From positions 62,001-126,000 of the forward strand of contig NZ_VTEV01000002.1 in the NCBI RefSeq assembly GCF_008180725.1: a stretch of DNA of 64,000 nt, written 5' to 3'. Below the pieces are notes generated by a model. It searched no databases and was not told where the DNA came from. It saw nothing but the letters and a program-made list of their open reading frames with translations. The translations under genes were made by a program, and so were the position numbers. Origin of the DNA: Sutcliffiella horikoshii. GTDB lineage: Bacteria; Bacillota; Bacilli; Bacillales; Bacillaceae_I. Positions 53,295-61,948 of the stretch are shown piece after piece (positions within the stretch are counted from its first letter, which is position 1; every line of letters starts with the position of its first letter).

Positions 53295-54818
53295 ATGGAC
53301 TATGTAGTGGAGATGCTCAATATCCGGAAAGAGTTTACTGGAATAGTTGCCAATGATGATATTACACTTCGTCTGAAGCAAGGGGAAATTCACGCCCTTC
53401 TTGGAGAAAATGGTGCCGGGAAATCAACACTGATGGCTATTTTGTTCGGTATGTATCAACCGGATAGAGGATCTATAAAAATTAATGGCAAGGAAACGAA
53501 AATTGCCAATCCTAATGTCGCGACAAAACTTGGTATCGGGATGGTCCACCAACACTTCAAGCTGGTCAGTAACTTTACGGTAACAGAAAACATCATGCTT
53601 GGTTCTGAATTGCATAAAATGTATGTGCTTGATAAGAAAACGGCCAGCAAAAGAATTGAAGAACTGTCTAAAAAATATGGCTTAAATGTGGATCCACATG
53701 CCAAAATCGAAGACATTTCTGTCGGCATGCAACAACGTGTTGAAATTCTAAAGATGCTTTATCGTCAAGCGGACGTACTTATTTTGGACGAGCCTACCGC
53801 GGTACTTACTCCTCAGGAAATTGAGGAGCTGGGTAAGATTATGAAGAACCTTATCGCAGAAGGTAAATCTATAATCATCATCACGCACAAACTGAAAGAA
53901 ATTAAAGCGATGGCAGACAGGTGTACGGTTATCAGAAGAGGAAAGACAATTGGCACGGTTAATGTGGCGGAAACGTCCAAAGAACAAATGGCGGAAATGA
54001 TGGTCGGACGTGAAGTCAACTTTAAGGTCGACAAGACAGAAGCGACTCCAAGCGACGTCGTATTGAAAATGGATAATGTTTCGGTTAAGAAGGGCAAGGA
54101 TGTAGTTGCCCTTAAGAACATGTCCTTAGAGCTGAAAAAAGGCGAAATCCTTGGTATAGCAGGAGTAGACGGTAATGGTCAGGCAGAAATTGTAGAGAGT
54201 ATTACGGGCTTAAAGCCAGCAGACTCCGGTACCATCCTTTTTGAAGGAAAAGACATTACGAAAATGCCGGTTCGTTCTAGAATCGCAAGTGGGATCGCCC
54301 ATATTCCGGAAGACCGTCATAAGCATGGACTTGTTTTGGATTATACGATTGAAGAAAATATGGTTTTAGAACTGTACCATAAAGAGCCGTACTCCAAGCG
54401 TGGCGTGCTTAATTTTGCTGCGATTAAAAAACATGCAGATAACATTATTAACAGCTTTGATGTTCGTTCAGGTGAGGGCGGGAAGTCCGTTGCTAGATCC
54501 CTATCAGGTGGTAACCAGCAAAAAGCTGTAATCGGACGCGAGATTGAACTAGACCCTACACTGCTAATTGCCGTTCAGCCGACTCGTGGACTGGATGTTG
54601 GTTCTATTGAATATATCCACAAAAGACTAGTGGAACAGCGTGATAAAGGGAAGGCTGTTTTACTTGTGTCCTTGGAATTAGATGAAGTATTAAATGTTTC
54701 AGATCGCATTGCCGTTGTGAACAATGGCCAACTAGTTGGAATCGTGAATGCAAAGGAAACAAACGAGAACGAACTTGGTCTAATGATGGCAGGCGTGATG
54801 AAGGGGGAAGAAGAATGA
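53295..54818 (+). CDS. nupO: Nucleoside ABC transporter ATP-binding protein (NupO-like, two ABC domains)
   Basis: 507-residue tandem ABC ATPase of the BMP/Rbs type. Domain 1 has Walker A GENGAGKSTLMAIL (about 38-51), signature ISVGMQQRVEILKML and Walker B VLILDEPTAVLTPQE. Domain 2 has a degenerate Walker A GVDGNGQAEIVE (about 290), signature LSGGNQQKAVIGREI and LLIAVQPTRGLDVGSIE. ATG 53295 is chosen because GGGAGA lies 8 nt upstream; the longer in-frame extension to 53211 is repeat sequence. It overlaps the next permease by 4 nt. Confidence 0.93.
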   Translation: MDYVVEMLNIRKEFTGIVANDDITLRLKQGEIHALLGENGAGKSTLMAILFGMYQPDRGSIKINGKETKIANPNVATKLGIGMVHQHFKLVSNFTVTENIMLGSELHKMYVLDKKTASKRIEELSKKYGLNVDPHAKIEDISVGMQQRVEILKMLYRQADVLILDEPTAVLTPQEIEELGKIMKNLIAEGKSIIIITHKLKEIKAMADRCTVIRRGKTIGTVNVAETSKEQMAEMMVGREVNFKVDKTEATPSDVVLKMDNVSVKKGKDVVALKNMSLELKKGEILGIAGVDGNGQAEIVESITGLKPADSGTILFEGKDITKMPVRSRIASGIAHIPEDRHKHGLVLDYTIEENMVLELYHKEPYSKRGVLNFAAIKKHADNIINSFDVRSGEGGKSVARSLSGGNQQKAVIGREIELDPTLLIAVQPTRGLDVGSIEYIHKRLVEQRDKGKAVLLVSLELDEVLNVSDRIAVVNNGQLVGIVNAKETNENELGLMMAGVMKGEEE

Positions 54819-55900
54819 GAAATGGCATAATCTCGTTACTTGCTGTCCTTTTCGGTTTGATTGCAGGTGCGATATTGATGGCAGTCACAGGGAACAATCC
54901 TGTGGAAGGATATAAATATTTGTTTGAAGGCGGATTGAAAAACCTGTCCAGAATGGGAAATACGCTAGCAACAGCAACGCCACTTATTTTCACGGGTTTA
55001 TCGGTTGCTTTTGCATTCCGTACCGGCTTGTTTAATATCGGAGCGGCGGGGCAAATGCTCTTTGGTGGTTTTTGTGCCGTTGCTGTCGGACTGACTTTTG
55101 ATATGTCCAGACCACTTTTATTAGTAATGATGGTCGCGGCCGGTTTTATCGGAGGGGCACTTTGGGCTTTTATTCCAGGACTATTAAAGGCAAAATTCAA
55201 CGTACATGAAGTAGTTTCCACTATTATGATGAACTGGATTGCCTACTGGACAGTATACTATGCGGTTCCTGCCTACTTTAAAGGCGAGTTTTTGGAAACA
55301 GAATCCAAAAAGCTACCAGAATCGGCATCTTTACGTACACCAATTTTAACTGAAATGTTTGACGGGTCTTATATTAACCTTGGTTTATTTATCGCTACAA
55401 TTGCAGTAATTATCTTCTCCTTTATCATCAATAAAACCACACTTGGTTATGAGTTGAAGGCAGTAGGATTTAACCGTGATTCAGCGGAATACGCTGGGAT
55501 TGCGGTAAACAGAAGTATTGTGACTTCCATGGTCATTGCCGGTGGTTTGGCTGGTCTTGGGGGAGTGGCATTCTATGCTGGAAATGCGACAAGTATTCAA
55601 ATTGGTATCCTACCATCACAAGGTTTCGATGGAATTGCCGTGGCACTTCTTGGAGCAAACACGGGTATCGGGGTATTACTAGCGGCTGTTTTCTTCGGCC
55701 TTTTATATTCCGGTCGCGGCTTTATGAATGCCATGACAGATATTCCACCAGAGATTGCAGATTCCATTATTGCTATTATCATCTATTTTGCTGCAACAAG
55801 CATTCTAATAGATCGCATGATTCGCTACTTTATTAATAAAAAGAAAAATAGACAACCAGTAGCAACTCAAAACAATGTTGAGAAGAAGGAGGAGGTATAA
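54815..55900 (+). CDS. nupP: Nucleoside ABC transporter permease (NupP-like)
   Basis: 361-residue membrane permease of the branched-chain/ribose (BPD_transp_2) type with about nine helices. Family signatures are FTGLSVAFAFRTGLFNIGAAGQMLFGGFCAVAVG (about 62-95) and AGIAVNRSIVTSMVIAGGLAGLGGVAFYAG, with SQGFDGIAVALLGANTGIGVLLAA near the C-terminal third. It overlaps nupO by 4 nt and is followed 3 nt later by nupQ. The C-terminus is a hydrophilic Lys/Asn/Glu tail. Confidence 0.93.
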   Translation: MRNGIISLLAVLFGLIAGAILMAVTGNNPVEGYKYLFEGGLKNLSRMGNTLATATPLIFTGLSVAFAFRTGLFNIGAAGQMLFGGFCAVAVGLTFDMSRPLLLVMMVAAGFIGGALWAFIPGLLKAKFNVHEVVSTIMMNWIAYWTVYYAVPAYFKGEFLETESKKLPESASLRTPILTEMFDGSYINLGLFIATIAVIIFSFIINKTTLGYELKAVGFNRDSAEYAGIAVNRSIVTSMVIAGGLAGLGGVAFYAGNATSIQIGILPSQGFDGIAVALLGANTGIGVLLAAVFFGLLYSGRGFMNAMTDIPPEIADSIIAIIIYFAATSILIDRMIRYFINKKKNRQPVATQNNVEKKEEV

Positions 55901-55903
55901 GGT

Positions 55904-56854
55904 ATGTGGACAGTGATTCAACAGATAGCACCGTACGCAATCATCTTCACTATCCCTCTTTTGATCACAGCGTTGGGAGCTTTATTCAGTGAGCGAAGTG
56001 GAGTTGTTAACATTGGTTTAGAAGGATTAATGGTCATTGGGGCATTCACAGGAGCACTTGTCATTTTGAACATGCAGGAAATGATGCCTGGCCAACAAAA
56101 GGCAATCTGGATCGGGCTAGCACTTGCTACCGTGATGGGATTATTGTTCTCCCTTCTTCATGCGTTTGCAAGTATTAATCTTCATGCCAACCAGATTATC
56201 AGTGGTACAGCCATTAATATGATTGCTGCTGCTATCACCGTCTTCTTGGCTCGTAATATTACAGGAAGCGGAAACATTCAAATTAGCACATTAAAACCAT
56301 TTAATGTTCCATTTTTATCAGATATCCCTGTCATTGGTAGTTTGCTATTCACTAGAACGTATGCAACGACATGGCTTGTTCTTGCCATTTTGCTAATTAG
56401 TGCATTTATGCTGTACAAAACACCATTTGGACTTCGTCTTCGTTCTTGCGGTGAGCATCCACATGCAGCAGAAGCAGCAGGAATCAGCGTAAGTAAAATG
56501 CGTTATATAGGGGTTATGATTTCAGGAGCTTTCTCTGGTTTAGGAGGAGCAGTTTTCATCGTAACAACTGGTGGAGAATTCAACGGAACGGTTGCAGGTC
56601 TTGGATTCTTGGCACTTGCTTCCTTGATCTTCGGACAGTGGAAGCCACTTGGGATCCTTGCGGCAACTCTGTTCTTCGGTTTTGCCACTACGGTTGCGAA
56701 CGTTTCACAGGTAATTCCTTCTTTGGCTGTCATTCCGCCAGTATTTTTGAAGGTATTCCCGTACGTTGTGACGTTAATTGCGTTAATCGTGTTCTCAAAA
56801 TCCTCTCAAGCTCCAAAAGCTGTAGGAGAACCATTTGATTCTGGAAAACGATAA
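55904..56854 (+). CDS. nupQ: Nucleoside ABC transporter permease (NupQ-like)
   Basis: 316-residue second permease with about eight helices and the conserved ALGALFSERSGVVNIGLEGLMVIGAFTGAL near the N-terminus, HANQIISGTAINMIAAAITVFLA, and GVMISGAFSGLGGAVFIVTTGGEFNGTVAGLGFLALASLIFGQWKPLG. AAGGAGGAGGTATAAGGT gives a strong ribosome binding site. It closes the nup unit before a strong terminator. The BMC operon follows about 570 bp later on the same strand. Confidence 0.93.
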   Translation: MWTVIQQIAPYAIIFTIPLLITALGALFSERSGVVNIGLEGLMVIGAFTGALVILNMQEMMPGQQKAIWIGLALATVMGLLFSLLHAFASINLHANQIISGTAINMIAAAITVFLARNITGSGNIQISTLKPFNVPFLSDIPVIGSLLFTRTYATTWLVLAILLISAFMLYKTPFGLRLRSCGEHPHAAEAAGISVSKMRYIGVMISGAFSGLGGAVFIVTTGGEFNGTVAGLGFLALASLIFGQWKPLGILAATLFFGFATTVANVSQVIPSLAVIPPVFLKVFPYVVTLIALIVFSKSSQAPKAVGEPFDSGKR

Positions 56855-56877
56855 ATCGGATTTTGTTTTATATGTAG

Positions 56878-56911
56878 ACACGCTCTCTTTTAAGGGGAGC
56901 GTGTTTTTTTT
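56878..56911 (+). terminator. Intrinsic terminator after nupQ
   Basis: ACACGCTC (56878-56885) pairs with GAGCGTGT (56897-56904), followed by eight T residues. Confidence 0.92.
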
Positions 56912-56944
56912 GCTTTATAAATATGTTGAATCATGATGTCATTT

Positions 56945-57075
56945 GTCGATTGGCATGTATTGTAGTCTGTTTGGACAGTAAATGGGACAGTTTGGCATGT
57001 ATTTAAAAATTTTGAACTGTATTTCCCTTAATACGGACAGTAAATAGGCGAGTTTGGACAGTATATAGTTTTTGA
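56945..57075. repeat. Short degenerate direct repeats in the nup-BMC gap
   Basis: TTTGGACAGTA, TTTGGCATGTA and GGACAGTAAATrGG recur at about 56950, 56970, 56990, 57034 and 57052, including two GGACAGTAAAT copies 62 bp apart. No gene is seen from 56855 to 57428; the function of the repeats is unknown. Confidence 0.5.
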
Positions 57076-57248
57076 ATACAGATTCGGATATTTTATGATT
57101 AATGGGGGGGGATTTTCGAAATAATTTAAATGTTCTAGCTCTAAAATATGTCAAATTGAGTTTATTCTAACAACTCTTACACTAAAACATAAGTTAAACA
57201 AAACAATTGTTAAACGCTTACATATCTGACTATTTGAAATAAAATATG

Positions 57249-57318
57249 TTGACAGAATTTTCTCCGGGTTTATAATTAAATTAACATATGTTCAAACATA
57301 AATTTACAAAAGTTCATC
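57249..57318 (+). promoter_or_regulatory. BMC operon promoter with candidate DeoR-type operator
   Basis: Consensus TTGACA (57249-57254), 16 nt, TATAAT (57271-57276). Immediately downstream AACATATGTT (57283-57292, a palindrome) runs into TGTTCAAACAT and, 20 bp on, GTTCATCAAATTG. These overlap the transcription start, where a repressor would block. ATATGTTCA and GTTCATC are shared with the nupN promoter. A weak catabolite-repression-like sequence TGTTAAACGCTTACA lies at 57208-57222. Confidence 0.65.
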
Positions 57319-57428
57319 AAATTGCAAATATGCTTAGATTAAGAACATCATTCTACAAGAATCACCATGATTCTAAGCAATTTTGTACACCTACTATGAA
57401 CATAATTTGAAAATCGGGTGAAGTGAGT

Positions 57429-58376
57429 ATGCAAAATGAAAAGATAGCCCGTTTGGTAGAAGTGGCTAAAATGTATTATCTCTTTAATTATAGCCAGCAA
57501 GAGATTGCCAAGAAGCTTGGTGTATCTCGCCCTACCGTATCCCGTCTTCTTGATCAGGCGAAACAAGATGGGGTTGTACATATCAAGATTTCCGATCCAA
57601 CAGAAGATGTGAATGGGCTGGCTTCTCAACTCATGGAAAGATATAAGCTGAAAGATTGCGTGGTTGCATCCGTACCTGCTTATGAAGATAGTCATATTAA
57701 ACAGAAAATCTGTGAGGCGGCAGCAGAGTATTTATACAGCATCGTCAAAACGGGTGATACGATCGGAATCACTTGGGGCACAACACTCTACCAATTATCT
57801 CAGCAGCTTAAGCCTAAAAGTGTGCATGATGTAGAAATTGTGCAATTGAATGGCGGCGTCAGTTATTCGGAATTAAATACACACGCCTCTGACATTATTA
57901 ATGGACTGGCAACGGCTTTCCATACTACACCACACTTTTTGCCTGTGCCGGCAGTAGTGGACCATCCTGTCGTGAAGCAGGCAATAGTCGCTGACCGCCA
58001 TATTAATAAGGTTCTAGAGCTTGGGAAAAAGGCGAATATCGCTATTTACACAGTAGGGGAAGCTGGGGAGCAATCCACTTTGATGAGAGCAGGTTACTTT
58101 TTAGACAGTGATGTGGAAACGTTAAAGAACAACGAAACAGTGGCAGACATCTGCTCACGGTTCATCGATATAAACGGACACATCAGTAATCAATCATTGA
58201 ACGAACGAACTATTGGAATTGAGCTTTCCCAACTTGCTGAAAAAGAATATAGCATTCTTGTTGCAGGGGGAAATAAAAAGTTGGAAGGCATATTGGGGGC
58301 ACTCAACGGTAAATATGCCAATGTCCTCATAACCGATCAGTATACAGCCAAAGCTTTGTTGGAAATGGGGGAGTGA
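57429..58376 (+). CDS. deoR: SorC/DeoR-family sugar-phosphate-responsive regulator
   Basis: 315-residue transcriptional regulator. An N-terminal helix-turn-helix, MYYLFNYSQQEIAKKLGVSRPTVSRLLDQAKQDG (about 14-47), is followed by a SorC sugar-binding domain with GDTIGITWGTTLYQLSQQL, EIVQLNGGVSYSELNTHASDIINGLATAF and NERTIGIELSQL...ILVAGGNKK. Sequence and layout closely recall B. subtilis DeoR, which represses deoxyribonucleoside catabolism genes and is released by deoxyribose-5-phosphate. ATG 57429 is preferred, 7 nt after GGGTGA; GTG 57423 is too close to it. First gene of the BMC operon, 7 nt before pduL. Confidence 0.88.
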   Translation: MQNEKIARLVEVAKMYYLFNYSQQEIAKKLGVSRPTVSRLLDQAKQDGVVHIKISDPTEDVNGLASQLMERYKLKDCVVASVPAYEDSHIKQKICEAAAEYLYSIVKTGDTIGITWGTTLYQLSQQLKPKSVHDVEIVQLNGGVSYSELNTHASDIINGLATAFHTTPHFLPVPAVVDHPVVKQAIVADRHINKVLELGKKANIAIYTVGEAGEQSTLMRAGYFLDSDVETLKNNETVADICSRFIDINGHISNQSLNERTIGIELSQLAEKEYSILVAGGNKKLEGILGALNGKYANVLITDQYTAKALLEMGE

Positions 58377-58383
58377 TAAAATC

Positions 58384-59073
58384 ATGGATCGAGCAACGAT
58401 AAAGGCGCTGGTGCAAGAGGTGGTTCAAAACACCATGCAAACAGCTAAGAAACAGGTCCCGATTGCTGTATCCAACCGGCATGTCCACTTGTCTCCTGAG
58501 CATGTGGAACGGCTATTCGGGCGGGGCTATGAACTAAAAAAGTTGAAGGAGCTCTCACAACCCAACCAGTTTGCTGCGAAAGAAACAGTAACACTCATTG
58601 GTCCAAAAGGGAGAATCCCAAACGTACGGGTATTAGGCCCGGCGCGGGGCAAAACCCAAGTGGAAATTTCACTTTTTGACGGGTTTACATTAGGGGTAAC
58701 ACCTCCAATTCGCCAGTCTGGAGAGTTAGAGGGATCAGGGCCAATCACTCTCATGGGGCCAAGAGGACAATTGAAGATAGACGAAGGATTGATTTGTGCC
58801 TCCCGACATATTCATATGCACCCAGATGATGGGGAGAGATTTGGTGTGAAAGACGGGGATATGGTGGACATTAAAGTGGATGGTCCACGGGGCGTCACAT
58901 ACACCAATGTTCTAATTAGGATCTCTCCAAAATACAGGCTGGAAATGCACATCGATCTCGATGAGGCGAATGCTGCCAATATAAAAAATGGTCAGCTAGG
59001 CGAAATCACGGCCATTAAATGTTCTCCAGATACGGAGGGAGGTTGTGGCTGTGGATGTACAGGAAAAAGTTAA
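58384..59073 (+). CDS. pduL: BMC phosphate propanoyltransferase PduL
   Basis: Converts acyl-CoA plus phosphate to acyl phosphate and CoA inside the compartment, recycling CoA. The 229-residue product has the two PTAC halves, each with its metal-binding His motif: SNRHVHLS (His33, His35) and ASRHIHMHPDD (His142, His144). Residues 1-22 form an amphipathic helix (TIKALVQEVVQNTM) typical of BMC encapsulation peptides, separated by a short linker. The C-terminus is a Cys/Gly-rich GGCGCGCTGKS. It overlaps the next gene by 29 nt. The ribosome binding site is GGGGGAG. Confidence 0.95.
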   Translation: MDRATIKALVQEVVQNTMQTAKKQVPIAVSNRHVHLSPEHVERLFGRGYELKKLKELSQPNQFAAKETVTLIGPKGRIPNVRVLGPARGKTQVEISLFDGFTLGVTPPIRQSGELEGSGPITLMGPRGQLKIDEGLICASRHIHMHPDDGERFGVKDGDMVDIKVDGPRGVTYTNVLIRISPKYRLEMHIDLDEANAANIKNGQLGEITAIKCSPDTEGGCGCGCTGKS

Positions 59074-59773
59074 GGAGCTTGTCAGGCAGGCGGTCAAAGC
59101 GTACATGTCCGGGCAGGGTAACGGGGAGAAAATGCCGACCATAACCGTTCTTTTAAATTATCACTCTAGTAATCCAGAACTAATTTTGAAAGCGGTTACG
59201 GAAATCAAACAATCCTTTGCAGTGAAATTAGTAGCATCAAAGGATTGGGAGGAACAACTTGATGGAGAGCAAGATGTTTTGTCTTTGGATCAAGCAAATC
59301 ACCGAGAATTAGAGAATCTCTGGAATACAACAGACCTGCTTATCCTCCCAGTTGCCTCTTTCCAACTAGTATCAAAGCTTGCATTAATGGTGGATGACGA
59401 TTCAACGTCCCACACAGCGATTCAGTTTCAGTTGTTAGGAAAACCGATTGTCATCGCCAACAACGAAGTCGAGCTTGGGGTATACCAACAGATTCTTGCA
59501 CCGCATTCCGTTCAGGAAAAATTGCAAGGGTACCTACGCACCACTCAAAAAGATCATGTGAAATGGGTACCGTTGAATCAGCTTGTACGCACAGCAAAAG
59601 AACAGCATCAGCAGTACAAGGAAAAGCAACCGCTTATCTTGGCCAAGCATATTGAACATGCGGCAAGAGGAAACATAAAGACCATCACCGTTCCAAAGAA
59701 AAGCAAAATCACACCAGTCGCCAAAGACATGGCAAGGGAGCTCAAGATTCATATTGAGAAAGAACACTCCTAG
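59045..59773 (+). CDS. BMC-associated flavoprotein-like protein with N-terminal targeting helix
   Basis: 242-residue protein of uncertain function. Residues about 3-20 (VQEKVKELVRQAVKAYM) form an amphipathic helix like the other cargo proteins here. The remainder resembles the flavoprotein (PF02441-like) fold: a hydrophobic strand ITVLLNYHSSNPELILKAV, LLILPVASFQLVSKLALMVDDDSTSHTAIQFQLLGKPIVIANNEVELG, and a basic C-terminal tail. Similar flavoprotein genes occur in sugar-phosphate-type BMC loci. GTG 59045 lies after GGAGGGAGG and overlaps pduL; GTG 59051 is an alternative. Substrate and cofactor are unproven. Confidence 0.75.
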   Translation: MAVDVQEKVKELVRQAVKAYMSGQGNGEKMPTITVLLNYHSSNPELILKAVTEIKQSFAVKLVASKDWEEQLDGEQDVLSLDQANHRELENLWNTTDLLILPVASFQLVSKLALMVDDDSTSHTAIQFQLLGKPIVIANNEVELGVYQQILAPHSVQEKLQGYLRTTQKDHVKWVPLNQLVRTAKEQHQQYKEKQPLILAKHIEHAARGNIKTITVPKKSKITPVAKDMARELKIHIEKEHS

Positions 59774-59791
59774 AAAGGAGGCAACGCACTC

Positions 59792-60091
59792 ATGATCATA
59801 GCAAAAGTGACAGGCTCCATCGTTGCTACCACCAAAGCGGAAAAACTAAAAGGCAAAAAACTACTAATCGTCACTCCACTAGACATGAAAAGCATCAAAG
59901 AAGACGGCAAACCCATTGTTGCCATCGACACCGTTGGCTCTGGCGTGGGTGAAGTAGTACTGATCGTAAGCGGAAGTTCTGCGAGACAGACGGAAATAAC
60001 GAACGGGGTACCGGTCGACGCGGCCATCGTGGGAATCGTGGATCAGATTGAGCTTAACGGCTCCTTGACCTTTTCAAAAGGAGGTAATTAA
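59792..60091 (+). CDS. BMC-P vertex protein (EutN/CcmL family), first copy
   Basis: 99-residue pentamer-forming shell protein that caps the vertices of the compartment. The EutN/CcmL core is MIIAKVTGSIVATTKAEKLKGKKLLIVTPLD, GKPIVAIDTVGSGVGEVVLIVSGSSARQTE and VDAAIVGIVDQIEL. It is the first of three BMC-P paralogues in this operon and diverges from the other two in its loop lengths. AAAGGAGG precedes the start; it ends 2 nt before the aldehyde dehydrogenase gene. Confidence 0.95.
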   Translation: MIIAKVTGSIVATTKAEKLKGKKLLIVTPLDMKSIKEDGKPIVAIDTVGSGVGEVVLIVSGSSARQTEITNGVPVDAAIVGIVDQIELNGSLTFSKGGN

Positions 60092-60093
60092 CT

Positions 60094-61527
60094 ATGCAGA
60101 TAAAGGAAAGCGACATAAAGGAAATGGTTGCTCAAGTGCTTGCTCAGCTTGGTAATGAAAGCAAGCAGCCTTCATCTTTCAAGGAACAGGGAAACAGCGA
60201 AGTTCCACTTGGAAATGGCGTGTTCCAAACCGTCGATGAAGCGGCAGAAGCTGCAACAGAAGCATGGGACAAACTGAGAGCAACTTCACTTGAAACAAGA
60301 AAGAATATGATCGAAAAGATGCGGGAAGTAAGCCGAGAGCACGCGAAAGCGCTGGCAGAACTTGCAGTGAATGAAACAGGGCTTGGGCGTGTGGATGATA
60401 AGGTGGCGAAGAATCTTTTGGCTGCCAATAAGACGCCAGGGGTGGAAGACATTGTAGCAACCACCTACTCAGGAGACGGGGGTCTGACCCTTGTCGAATA
60501 TTCACCAGTTGGCGTATATGGTGCCATCACGCCATCCACCAACCCAGCAGCAACAATCATCAACAACTCTATTTCTCTAGTAGCGGCAGGGAACGCAGTG
60601 GTTTTCAACCCACACCCAAGCGCCAAGCAAGTATCCATTAAAACGATGCAGCTTTTGAACGAAGCAATTGTGGCAGCAGGAGGGCCAGCCAACACACTCA
60701 CTTCTGTTACTAATCCCAATATTGAGACATCAAACGAAGTGATGAAGCACCCGAAAGTAAAGGCGTTAGTCGTTACAGGAGGTGGAATTGTAGTACAGGC
60801 GGCCATGAGTGCCGGGAAAAAAGTAATCGCTGCAGGTCCTGGGAACCCACCGGTGGTCGTAGATGAAACAGCAATCATCTCCAAGGCTGCAAAAGACATC
60901 GTAACGGGCGCAAGCTTTGACAACAATGTCCTTTGTACCGCTGAAAAAGAAGTGTTTGTTGTCGAAAACGTAGCCAACACCTTAAAAAGCGAGATGACTA
61001 AAAATGGTGCCATCGAACTGAAAGGCTACCAGCTGGACAAGCTTCTGGAAAAAGTGCTGGTCAAAAAAGGCGATAAATACTATCCAAACCGCGATTTTAT
61101 CGGAAAGAACGCTTCCGTACTCTTAGAAGCGGCAGGCATCAGGGCAGACGCAAATGTAAAGCTCATCATTGCCGAAACAAAGGAAGATCACCCATTGGTA
61201 CACACGGAAATGTTAATGCCAATCTTGCCTGTCGTGAGAGTATCCGATGTAGATAAAGCAATCAGCCTGGCGGTGAAAGCTGAAAAAGGCAACCGACACA
61301 CTGCAATCATGCATTCTCAGAATGTCACCAACCTGACAAAGATGGCAAAAGAAATTCAAGCGACTATTTTTGTGAAAAACGGTCCATCTGTTGCAGGTCT
61401 TGGCTACCAGAGTGAAGGGTTTACCACTCTTACCATCGCAGGTCCTACGGGAGAAGGGCTGACGTCAGCCAAAACCTTCACCCGCCAAAGACGCTGCGTG
61501 CTGGTAGACGGCTTAAGAATCATTTAG
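60094..61527 (+). CDS. CoA-acylating aldehyde dehydrogenase of the BMC (PduP/EutE type)
   Basis: 477-residue enzyme converting a short aldehyde plus CoA and NAD+ to acyl-CoA. The catalytic Cys281 is in FDNNVLCTAEKEVFVV, and YSPVGVYGAITPSTNPAATIINNSI and VVTGGGIVVQAAMSAGKKVIAAGPGNPPVVVD form the cofactor site. The N-terminal MQIKESDIKEMVAQVLAQL is an amphipathic targeting helix, followed by a Ser/Gln/Glu-rich linker. A GGGGGTCTGACCC motif (60478-60490) lies within the coding sequence without breaking it. With PduL it forms the aldehyde-to-acyl-phosphate core of the compartment; acetaldehyde is the most likely substrate in a deoxyribose pathway. Confidence 0.95.
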   Translation: MQIKESDIKEMVAQVLAQLGNESKQPSSFKEQGNSEVPLGNGVFQTVDEAAEAATEAWDKLRATSLETRKNMIEKMREVSREHAKALAELAVNETGLGRVDDKVAKNLLAANKTPGVEDIVATTYSGDGGLTLVEYSPVGVYGAITPSTNPAATIINNSISLVAAGNAVVFNPHPSAKQVSIKTMQLLNEAIVAAGGPANTLTSVTNPNIETSNEVMKHPKVKALVVTGGGIVVQAAMSAGKKVIAAGPGNPPVVVDETAIISKAAKDIVTGASFDNNVLCTAEKEVFVVENVANTLKSEMTKNGAIELKGYQLDKLLEKVLVKKGDKYYPNRDFIGKNASVLLEAAGIRADANVKLIIAETKEDHPLVHTEMLMPILPVVRVSDVDKAISLAVKAEKGNRHTAIMHSQNVTNLTKMAKEIQATIFVKNGPSVAGLGYQSEGFTTLTIAGPTGEGLTSAKTFTRQRRCVLVDGLRII

Positions 61528-61541
61528 GAGGGGGATGAAAA

Positions 61542-61937
61542 ATGGCAGAACTGAATGAACTACCTCAAGAGGGACAGCCTGTGGAACCACCTAAAAAAGT
61601 GAAAAAGCAATCCAATTCAAAATCTAAAACTATTAAACAACCAATAGGAGGAATTCAAATGAGTCAAGAAGCATTAGGAATGATCGAAACAAAAGGTCTT
61701 ATCGGGGCAATCGAAGCAGCAGACGCAATGGTAAAAGCAGCAAACGTAACACTTGTAGGAAAAGAATTCGTAGGCGGCGGTCTTGTAACTGTAATGGTTC
61801 GCGGGGATGTAGGCGCGGTTAAAGCAGCAACAGAAGCGGGAGCAGATGCAGCAGGAAGAGTTGGAAACCTGGTATCTGTACACGTAATCCCACGTCCAAA
61901 CTCCGAAGTAAACGGAATCTTACCGGCAGCGAAATAA
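61542..61937 (+). CDS. BMC-H shell protein with 39-residue N-terminal extension and internal start
   Basis: Hexamer-forming shell protein. The BMC domain ([61 protein letters not shown]) begins at about residue 43. An extra 39 residues precede it, hydrophilic and Lys/Pro/Gln-rich ([18 protein letters not shown]). ATG 61542 has AGGAGGGGG upstream. A second ATG at 61659, in frame, has AGGAGG with a 7-nt spacer and would yield a normal 92-residue BMC-H starting [13 protein letters not shown]. Both products are therefore plausible. The short form is about as long as the second BMC-H at 63548. Confidence 0.92.
   Translation: MAELNELPQEGQPVEPPKKVKKQSNSKSKTIKQPIGGIQMSQEALGMIETKGLIGAIEAADAMVKAANVTLVGKEFVGGGLVTVMVRGDVGAVKAATEAGADAAGRVGNLVSVHVIPRPNSEVNGILPAAK
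61646..61661 (+). promoter_or_regulatory. Internal ribosome binding site and start in the BMC-H gene
   Basis: AGGAGG (61646-61651), a 7-nt spacer, then ATG (61659-61661), in frame with the longer reading frame and exactly at the start of the conserved BMC domain. Confidence 0.7.
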
Positions 61938-61948
61938 GGTAGAGTAGG

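Noticed and set aside
57208-57222. Catabolite repression (cre) site upstream of the BMC operon
   Set aside because: TGTTAAACGCTTACA has one extra base and mismatches in the 3' half of the cre consensus; too weak to call as a feature.
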